This document shows positions 1-5,260 of a stretch of 9,876 nt of DNA, one piece after another (position 1 is the stretch's first letter; each line of letters starts with the position of its first letter). The notes under the pieces are model-generated. The model did not search any database and had not been told where the DNA came from. It was given only the letters and a program-made list of their open reading frames with translations. The position numbers and the translations under genes are program-made. The stretch spans positions 1 through 9,876 of the forward strand of contig CALXVO010000041.1 in the NCBI GenBank assembly GCA_944392065.1, written 5' to 3'. The DNA comes from an uncultured Clostridia bacterium (GTDB lineage Bacteria; Bacillota; Clostridia; TANB77; CAG-508).

Positions 1-398
1 GTTTCAGATGCAAATTTCATCATCATTCCTGCTGGTGTATCTGCATTCATATTTGCGTTTTCTCTTGTAATATCATTTGCTTTTGCTCCAATTATATCTA
101 AAAATACTTCTTTAGTTCTAGATTTTCTTGCTACATCTCTATTGTACCTATATGTGATATAACTCTGTGCTACTTCTTTCCTTGATGATGCCATTAGCTT
201 TTTCTCTACAGCATCTTGAATTTCGTAAACAGATGCTTGATTTTTATCTTCAAATTGTTTTTGAACACTTGAAGCTATTTTATTGGCTAAATCTATATCT
301 ACACCTCCTGGTGTTTGTGACATAGCTAGTGTTACTGCCTTTACAATTCTTTCTGGATTAAATTCTACTACTCTTCCATCCCTTTTAATTACTTGCAT
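1..398 (-). CDS. nrdD: Anaerobic ribonucleoside-triphosphate reductase, N-terminal part (runs off the left edge)
   Basis: The first 132 codons are visible. The protein begins MQVIKRDGRVVEFNPERI and continues through an ATP-cone domain (about residues 1-95, including the YITYRYNRD segment near its end) into the start of the reductase body (TPAGMMMKFASE at the edge). NrdD reduces ribonucleoside triphosphates to deoxyribonucleotides under anoxic conditions with a glycyl radical installed by NrdG; the ATP-cone is the allosteric activity switch. The start at 398 is set by a GGAAGGG ribosome binding site at 404-410, five bases upstream. The catalytic cysteines and the glycyl-radical domain lie outside the window, so activity cannot be judged. 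A paralogue lies upstream in tandem (766-2679), and the two genes have duplicated upstream regions. No nrdG is visible. Confidence 0.93.
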   Translation of the reverse strand, partial: MQVIKRDGRVVEFNPERIVKAVTLAMSQTPGGVDIDLANKIASSVQKQFEDKNQASVYEIQDAVEKKLMASSRKEVAQSYITYRYNRDVARKSRTKEVFLDIIGAKANDITRENANMNADTPAGMMMKFASE

Positions 399-583
399 TT
401 TTACCCTTCCTTTCTTAAGATACAAATATGGCTGTAAAAGAATTGCTGTTTTCTAATAAGCAAACTTACTGGAAAATCGGATACATATTTTTTTATTAGA
501 TGATTTTCACTGTGATATTGCTATTTTACTCATATGCAATTATTTTTCCAATTTTGTTTCCCCTCTAAATTTAGTATGGCTAT

Positions 584-625
584 ATTATAACTCTTTTATT
601 TCTTTTTTCTGTTGCAAAAGTCACA
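584..625 (-). promoter_or_regulatory. nrdD promoter with Crp/Fnr-like activator box
   Basis: On the minus strand TATAAT (584-589) is preceded by no good -35 hexamer: ACAGAA stands at the 17-bp position. Instead an imperfect palindrome, TGTGACTTTTGCAACA (610-625), occupies that place. If transcription starts about 7 bases below the -10, the box is centred near -41, the class II position used by CRP and FNR. The same layout, with the same 21-base offset, recurs upstream of the NrdD-like gene (2824-2865). The regulator and the start point are inferred. Confidence 0.6.
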
Positions 626-772
626 TATTATGCAAAATTTATTTTTCGACTTATTTTGCACTAGAGTTAATTGTTTTTCATTTTTAAAAAAGAAATATTA
701 CATTTTTGTTACAGTTTTTTTCTTGTATTTACTTACCTTTGGAGCTTGTTTCCAAACTTTAAGTTTTATGTA
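610..772. repeat. Copy 1 of the duplicated nrdD upstream region
   Basis: This stretch aligns almost colinearly with 2850-3010; total lengths differ by two bases. Shared blocks include the Crp/Fnr-like box with its flanks (about 30 bases with one change), the GAAAAAAACTGTAA block with its TGTAAY repeats, CTTGTTTCC, and TTTTATGTA. In the other copy this DNA also carries the promoter of the divergent Crp/Fnr gene; here that promoter's TATAAT is lost. The left end of the copy holds the nrdD promoter. The right end overlaps the Thr codon and stop of the upstream NrdD-like gene (766-771). Confidence 0.7.
697..713. promoter_or_regulatory. TGTAAY direct repeat, copy 1
   Basis: On the minus strand TGTAAC is followed after five bases by TGTAAT, an 11-bp period of about one helical turn. 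The same pair occurs in the second copy of the upstream region (2936-2952), while the surrounding sequence has diverged more. This suggests a bound site. The protein is unknown; a second element for a Crp/Fnr-type or nrd regulator is possible. Confidence 0.35.
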
Positions 773-2679
773 ATTTCTACATACTGCATATTTTCATGAA
801 TAAATTTAATCATTTCTTCCCATTTAGTTTCATCTGCATTTTTTAGTTTTATAATAGAAACTGCTCCACCAGATGATATTTTTTGAAATTCTGCCTCAAG
901 TTTTAGTGTTTCATATATGTCTGTTTCTTCTTTTTCGTCTATGAAATAAGAGTTTGTATATGCTTCTTTATCTGTTACATCTTTTATTGTTCCAAATTTT
1001 TCTTTATCTATTTTTTCAAATCTCGTGGTAACTTTTTTTGAATTTACACCACATAGCACAAATCCTATATTTGTTTCATTCCTCCATTTTTCTACTGTTG
1101 CTTTTAAATGTTTTAATACTTTTATTGCAAATTCATATCCTTTAGGTTTTATATGCGATTCTTGTTTCATTATTTTGGTCATTTCATATATTCCAACATA
1201 TCCCAGAGAAATGGTAGAATAATCCTTGTATAATAGTGAATCTATTGTTTCGTTTTTCTCTAAACGAGAAATCGCTCCATATCTCCAGTGTAGTGGACTT
1301 ATGTTAGATTTAATTCCTACTAGTGAATAATGTCTACACATCAGAGCCTCAAAGCATAAATCCAATCTTTCATTTAATAATTCCCAGAACTTTTCTTCGT
1401 TTTCTTCTGCTAAAATCGCTATTTGTGGTAAATTAATACTTACAATACCTTGATTAAATCTTCCTTCAAATTTATATTCTCCGTTTTTATCTTTCCATGG
1501 TAATAAAAAGTTTTCTTTTCCGATTGGGCTAAAGACATTATTTTTGTAGTTTTCTCTCATTTTTTTAGCTGATATGTAACTTGGGTATTTTCGATTTTTT
1601 GAGCATTCTATTGCTATTCTTGTTAAATAATCATATTCCCCACCTTTTAATGAGTTAAATTCATCTAACACATATACTAGTTTTGGGACTTTTGGAGTAG
1701 TAATTTCTCCTTCTTCATTTTTTATTCCTTCACATCTTTGTTTTAGAATTTCTTCAATTATCATGGCATTTTCTTTTATATATGGGTCATTTTCTTCTAA
1801 ATGCAGAAATAAAGTTATGTCCGTCCTTCTTCCACTAGATTCTTCTAATGCATTTATTTGGTATTGTAGTAGTTGTATTCCTGATTTTAATTCTGTTTTT
1901 ATTCTGCCTTCTACTAAATCTTTGGTTAGTTCTTCTGAAATTTTTCCGCTATTTTCTCTTTCTATCTGGTTTTTAAGTTTATAATAGCTTTTTCTTAGAT
2001 ATTTTCCGAAATGTATCATATCTATTGCTTGTCCACCATATTGACTAGTTGCAATTACTTCCATTATTTGTGTAGCAACTATACAAGCAACTAGAAAACT
2101 CTTTGGAGTTTCAATCATTGTTCCATTTATTACTGTTCCATTGTCAAGCATATCTCCAATATTTATTAAACTACTGTTAATCATAGGGTGTACAAAGTAA
2201 TCTGCATTATGGTAATATATAATTCCTTCTTCATCTGCTTTTGCTATTTTTTCAGGAAGTAGTAGTCTCCTTGTTAAGTCTTTTGACACTTCTCCAGCTA
2301 TATAGTTTCTTTGCATTGCTGCTGTTACTTCACGTTCTTCCAAAGAATATTCTCTATTATCATTTCTAATTATTCCAAGAATAGTTTCATCTGTTGTATT
2401 TTGCTTTCTTACTAAAGCTCTATTATATCTGTATACGATATATTTTTTAGCAAGCTCATATTTTTTTAATTCCATTAGTTTTTCTTCAATAATATCTTGG
2501 ATATCTTCTACTAATATTCTTTTTTTATTTAGTGACTCAATATAAGAAATGATACCTTTAATATCTTCTTTTGATGCTCTGTCGGTTCCATTTACTTCTT
2601 GGTTTGCTTTTTCTATTGCAATTTGTATTTTTGTTCTGTCGTAATCTACTGCTCTTCCATCTCTTTTTATTACCTTCAT
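766..2679 (-). CDS. NrdD-like protein lacking both active-site cysteines and the glycyl-radical domain (637 aa)
   Basis: The sequence is clearly of the class III reductase family. It has an ATP-cone at about residues 1-95 (MKVIKRDGRAVDYD, IVYRYNRALV), then the barrel with GDMLDNGTVINGTMIE, SQYGGQ (212-217), YISAKKMRENY (368-378), GRFNQGIVSINLPQI, ALMCRH, STISLGYVGIYEMTK and FQKISSGGA. The family's catalytic cysteine in the FNC-L-I/N motif is Ser169 here (MINSSLIN), and the cysteine in SPMGCRSF is Lys388 (SPIGKENF). The protein stops at FIHENMQYVEIT, just where family members continue into the CxxC zinc site and glycyl-radical loop. It therefore should not reduce nucleotides. An uninterrupted 637-codon frame with well-kept motifs argues for a retained role, perhaps nucleotide sensing through the ATP-cone or partnering the adjacent NrdD; this is inference. 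A slowly decaying duplicate is the alternative. The start at 2679 is chosen over upstream ATGs from the ribosome binding site. Confidence 0.88.
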   Translation of the reverse strand: MKVIKRDGRAVDYDRTKIQIAIEKANQEVNGTDRASKEDIKGIISYIESLNKKRILVEDIQDIIEEKLMELKKYELAKKYIVYRYNRALVRKQNTTDETILGIIRNDNREYSLEEREVTAAMQRNYIAGEVSKDLTRRLLLPEKIAKADEEGIIYYHNADYFVHPMINSSLINIGDMLDNGTVINGTMIETPKSFLVACIVATQIMEVIATSQYGGQAIDMIHFGKYLRKSYYKLKNQIERENSGKISEELTKDLVEGRIKTELKSGIQLLQYQINALEESSGRRTDITLFLHLEENDPYIKENAMIIEEILKQRCEGIKNEEGEITTPKVPKLVYVLDEFNSLKGGEYDYLTRIAIECSKNRKYPSYISAKKMRENYKNNVFSPIGKENFLLPWKDKNGEYKFEGRFNQGIVSINLPQIAILAEENEEKFWELLNERLDLCFEALMCRHYSLVGIKSNISPLHWRYGAISRLEKNETIDSLLYKDYSTISLGYVGIYEMTKIMKQESHIKPKGYEFAIKVLKHLKATVEKWRNETNIGFVLCGVNSKKVTTRFEKIDKEKFGTIKDVTDKEAYTNSYFIDEKEETDIYETLKLEAEFQKISSGGAVSIIKLKNADETKWEEMIKFIHENMQYVEIT

Positions 2680-2685
2680 TCGCAT

Positions 2686-2694
2686 TTCCCCTTT
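2686..2694 (-). promoter_or_regulatory. Ribosome binding site that fixes the NrdD-like start
   Basis: AAAGGGGAA lies eight bases (from the GGGG) before the ATG at 2679. The ATG at 2685 would be only two bases from it, and the ATG at 2718 lies upstream of the site altogether. Starting at 2679 also gives MKVIKRDGR, which aligns with MQVIKRDGR of the neighbouring NrdD. Confidence 0.8.
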
Positions 2695-2823
2695 ACTTTT
2701 ATTTAGTGCTTTTAGCAAACAATGTGTGTTTTATTCCAAGCTTTAAATAATATTGGTTTATAAGCAGTATACCTATAAACTAATTTATTGCTTATCCTAA
2801 TAAATTACAATATTCTTAATGTT

Positions 2824-2865
2824 ATTATATATTTTTTCTCGTTTTTTTCTGTTGCATAAGTCACA
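2824..2865 (-). promoter_or_regulatory. NrdD-like gene promoter with Crp/Fnr-like activator box
   Basis: TATAAT (2824-2829, minus strand) and the box TGTGACTTATGCAACA (2850-2865) are separated exactly as in the nrdD promoter (21 bases from the last -10 base to the first box base). The box differs from its twin by one base. No good -35 is visible, so activator dependence is likely. The divergently transcribed Crp/Fnr gene next door is the obvious candidate regulator, though it is frameshifted in this sequence. Confidence 0.62.
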
Positions 2866-2935
2866 TATTATGTATTTTTATTTTTTATAACTATTTATTG
2901 CTAGAGTTTCTAGCAATCTTCTTCTATCTAAAAAT

Positions 2936-2952
2936 ATTACAATTTCATTACA
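2936..2952. promoter_or_regulatory. TGTAAT direct repeat, copy 2
   Basis: On the minus strand two TGTAAT hexamers are spaced by five bases, matching the pair at 697-713. The site lies just upstream of the -35 of the Crp/Fnr gene (2972), so it could serve autoregulation. No binding protein can be named from the sequence. Confidence 0.35.
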
Positions 2953-2971
2953 GTTTTTTTCCTCTCATTTA

Positions 2972-3000
2972 TTGATTTTGAGTCTTGTTTCCTTTATAAT
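2972..3000 (+). promoter_or_regulatory. Promoter of the Crp/Fnr-family gene
   Basis: TTGATT (2972-2977) and TATAAT (2995-3000) are 17 bp apart, a good vegetative promoter. The inferred start near 3007 gives a leader of about 36 nt to the ATG at 3043. Confidence 0.65.
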
Positions 3001-3042
3001 ATTTTATGTAGATAGCTATAGAATAAATATGAGGTTTGAAAG

Positions 3043-3676
3043 ATGAGCACTATTTTCAATATTGACAGTTTTTATTACAATTTTTCTTGTAATTGCAATA
3101 AAGCACAGAAAAAAACTTTTAAGAAGAATCAATTGATTACTACCTATATTCAAAAACGTAATCAGTTATGTATTTTGTTAAATCGGAAAGGCTGATTTAG
3201 TTAGATATGATTTAAATGGAAATAGAACCATTGTAGAGCATTTTTCTAAAAATGCTTTGTTTGGAGAAGTTTTTTATAAGGTTACAACAAACAATGAACT
3301 CTTAGTTGAAGCCAAATCTAATTGTACGGTGCTTTTTTATATATATGATCAATTAAAGGAGCCTTGTACTAGGAATTGTGAATTTCATAATACATTATCC
3401 GAGCATTTACCGGAATTAGTTTTAGATAAAATTACTGAATTAAATACTAGAATAGAACTTCTAACACAAAGAACAACACGCGATAAGCTTTTGATGTATT
3501 TTTCGCTTATATCTACAAGAAAACTTTCAAAATCCTTCGAACTTCCTTTATCATTAACGGATTTAGCAGATTATCTAAATGTGGATAGAAGTGCTATGAT
3601 GAGAGAATTAAAGCTTTTAAAGGAAGATGGCTTAGTAGATAAAATTGGTAATCGAATTATTTTGTTATATGAGTAA
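3043..3676 (+). pseudogene. Crp/Fnr-family transcription regulator, broken by a single frameshift
   Basis: A frame opens at ATG 3043 (MSTIFNIDSF, with GAGG a dozen bases upstream). It reads through FKKNQLITTYIQKRNQLCILLN and meets TGA at 3193. Shifting by one base at about 3184 gives GKADLVRYDLNGNRTIVEHF and then an open frame to 3676. The joined product is 210 residues, normal for the family. It has a cyclic-nucleotide-binding-type beta barrel (about 25-105, with FGEVF at 73-77), a dimer helix (about 117-150) and a winged helix (about 165-205, SLTDLADYLNVDRSAMMREL). Arg182 and Arg187 sit where CRP has its DNA-contacting arginines. Cys16, Cys18, Cys108 and Cys112 could bind a metal or iron-sulphur centre, which would suit an oxygen- or NO-sensing FNR-like protein; this is inferred. 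It is divergent from the nrd genes and probably controls them. The frameshift may be a real mutation or an assembly error. The second half could only be made separately from a poor TTG start at 3257. Confidence 0.82.
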
Positions 3677-3696
3677 GCCAATCTATTTCCTTTATC

Positions 3697-3718
3697 ATAA
3701 AGCCTCCTTGCTTTTTTT
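3697..3718 (+). terminator. Probable terminator of the Crp/Fnr gene
   Basis: AAAGC (3699-3703), a six-base loop and GCTTT (3710-3714) run into a T-tract. The stem is short, but it sits about 20 bases after the stop codon at 3676, between two convergent genes. Confidence 0.5.
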
Positions 3719-3725
3719 GAATATG

Positions 3726-3746
3726 TATTTTCATTAATTGAAAATA
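3726..3746 (-). terminator. Possible terminator hairpin for the methyltransferase gene
   Basis: TATTTTC and GAAAATA form a perfect 7-bp A/T stem around a seven-base loop, about 35 bases past the methyltransferase stop on the minus strand. No T-tract follows in that direction, so the call is weak. Confidence 0.25.
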
Positions 3747-3780
3747 TATCTTACTTATTCATGTTTGAATAGGTAATTTA

Positions 3781-5116
3781 TTAATATTTTCTGAATATCA
3801 AAGTGATTTCTGTCTGGATTGAGTAAACAGGCTTATTGTCTTTTAATCGTGATATTTTGGAAGGAATCCTTTTAGAAGGAATATTTCTATCAAAATTATA
3901 AATTCTTTTTAAATTTAGAGTAGCTAATAATTCTGATAAAATTAAATCAAATCTAACTATTTCTCCATTTACTCTTCTATTACCTATCGTAAAAATAGCA
4001 TATTTATCTTTTTTTAAAATTCTTGATAACTGTATGCAAGAATCATAGAAATCTATATAAAAACTTGCAACCTTCCTTGCTTTGATCTTTTCATCGGCCT
4101 TAATTAAAGCTTCAAAAGTAGAAGATAAGGTTTTAGATTTATCTAATATTTCTGATTTATATATTTTATCTATAGAATAATTTGTTCCCCCAAGGCTTTC
4201 GTTGTCTATTTCTGTTAATGTTTTTAATATAGAAACATTAATATTAGGATCTATATCATTAATATCAATCCAACGCAATGGTAATATAGAGAATTGTCCA
4301 TAGGTTACGGTTGTATGGTTATCTCCATATGGAGGAGAAGTTACAATTAGGTCAACAGAAGAATCTTTAAATTTACGTTTATCGCTCATAACTTTAATAG
4401 TATCGCCAAGATAAACTTTAGCATTATTCTTTATAGAGAAGGATTTATATAGGTTTTCAAAACTACTAATATCGCGTTCTAGCTGTTTACTAAAATTTTT
4501 AATACAATCATATTGAAAATTATCGATGACATTTTTATTTTTTATATGCAATTTAAAAGTAGATTTTTGAGAATTATTGGATAGTCTTACGATTTCGGCG
4601 AAAGCAAGCCAGAAAATTCTTCTATATAAAACATCATCTTCTTGCATGATGCAATATCTAATTTTACTTAATTGATGAATTATATCATCATTAAACCATT
4701 TATGTATTCCTTCAAAATCGAAATCTACCACATTTTTAGTTTCATTAATTAAATTTAATAAAACATTAGATTTCAATTTTAAAAGCGAAATAGAAATTTT
4801 AGAAGTTCTAACTAAAGTCATTAAATATGCTAAAGGATTAATATCAATACCAATTGTGTTTAAATTTCTGCATAATCCTTCTATTAATATTGTTCCGAGA
4901 ACCCATATAAGGATCGAAGATATTTTTTATGCTTGGATCATTTTGTAATACAACATCAATAAGTTCTGCCTGCATGTCGGGTACCATTTTAGCTGGATAA
5001 GAATGAGAAGAATAGATTGAATCTTTTGAAATTGTATCTTTAAAATCCCAATAAGTTTCCTCTTGTTTCTTTTTACTTTCAATATAATTTATAATATTTT
5101 TATCCGCTAAGTTCAT
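3781..5116 (-). pseudogene. DNA methyltransferase (SPPY-type, amino-methylating), interrupted by one extra base
   Basis: Two adjacent frames join into one 444-residue methyltransferase if one base (4897) is skipped. The first 73 codons give HSYPAKMVP (38-46, a motif X-like opening) and FDPYMGS (67-73). In the other frame this continues directly as GTILIEGLC and IGIDINPLAYLMT, completing SAM-binding motif I (FDPYMGSGT) and the acidic residue of motif II (Asp91). Catalytic motif IV is TSPPYGDN (about 259-266), typical of N4-cytosine or N6-adenine enzymes. Later segments such as LSRILKKDKYAIFTIGNRR fit the family. As sequenced, the frame runs into a stop about 20 codons after the extra base, so no active enzyme results. 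The start at 5116 follows GGAGG (5122-5126) by five bases. The gene is divergent from the GHKL/receiver operon and probably supplied its modification arm. The target site and exact base specificity cannot be read from sequence. Confidence 0.85.
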
Positions 5117-5158
5117 AATAACCTCCATTTTTTTACACTAATCCTCTATTCTTTATAA

Positions 5159-5187
5159 ATCATACATCAAAAACTAAAAAAAGTAAA
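5159..5187 (-). promoter_or_regulatory. Methyltransferase promoter
   Basis: On the minus strand TTTACT (5182-5187) and TATGAT (5159-5164) are 17 bp apart. This gives a leader of about 35 nt to the ATG at 5116. It stands back to back with the promoter at 5204-5232, with only 16 bases between the two -35 elements, so one protein bound here could control both sides. Confidence 0.5.
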
Positions 5188-5203
5188 TTATCTTTTCATA
5201 TAT

Positions 5204-5232
5204 TTGTAAAAAAAATATATACATGATATAAT
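5204..5232 (+). promoter_or_regulatory. Promoter of the GHKL ATPase / receiver operon
   Basis: TTGTAA (5204-5209) and TATAAT (5227-5232) are 17 bp apart, with an extended -10 TG at 5224-5225. The leader to the ATG at 5261 is only about 20 nt and includes GGAGG at 5251-5255. Confidence 0.7.
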
Positions 5233-5260
5233 AAGGCAAATATTTTAAATGGAGGAATGT

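Larger units (their letters stand above)
399..765. other. Intergenic region between the two nrdD-type genes
   Basis: No gene is seen in these 367 bases. They hold the promoter of the left nrdD (TATAAT at 584-589 and a Crp/Fnr-like box at 610-625), a leader of about 180 nt before the nrdD start, and a diverged copy of the regulatory DNA at 2850-3010. I recognise no riboswitch in the leader. A weak hairpin (TTTGG 738-742 with CCAAA 752-756) follows the stop of the upstream gene on the minus strand. It lacks a T-tract, so read-through from the upstream gene into nrdD is possible. Confidence 0.7.
2850..3010. repeat. Copy 2 of the duplicated nrdD upstream region
   Basis: This copy is probably closer to the ancestral arrangement because it still separates a divergent regulator gene from an nrdD-type gene and keeps both promoters. 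It aligns with 610-772. It ends with TTTTATGTA (3002-3010), inside the leader of the Crp/Fnr gene; the same nonamer at 764-772 covers the end of the NrdD-like reading frame. Confidence 0.7.
2680..3042. other. Divergent intergenic region between the NrdD-like gene and the Crp/Fnr gene
   Basis: No gene lies in these 363 bases. They contain a leader of about 140 nt for the NrdD-like gene, its promoter and Crp/Fnr-like box (2824-2865), the TGTAAT direct repeat (2936-2952) and the rightward promoter of the Crp/Fnr gene (2972-3000). The leader can form a bulged GTTTATA stem near 2757-2783 but matches no riboswitch that I recognise. Confidence 0.7.

Noticed and set aside
399..577. Riboswitch (for example cobalamin) in the nrdD leader.
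   Set aside because: I could not find a conserved riboswitch core or a convincing long-range pairing in the leader.
1025..1984. Plus-strand open frames at 1025-1222 and 1763-1984.
   Set aside because: They are antisense to the well-supported NrdD-like gene, lack family features and have compositions typical of reversed A/T-rich coding sequence.
3193..3195. TGA within the Crp/Fnr gene read as tryptophan (alternative code).
   Set aside because: Reading through does not restore the family alignment; a one-base shift does. Tryptophan is TGG throughout the other genes.
4844..4896. The short methyltransferase N-terminal frame as a separate small gene.
   Set aside because: Its last 21 residues (after MGS) are out of frame with the family. 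The other frame continues motif I without a gap, so this is a fragment of one gene.
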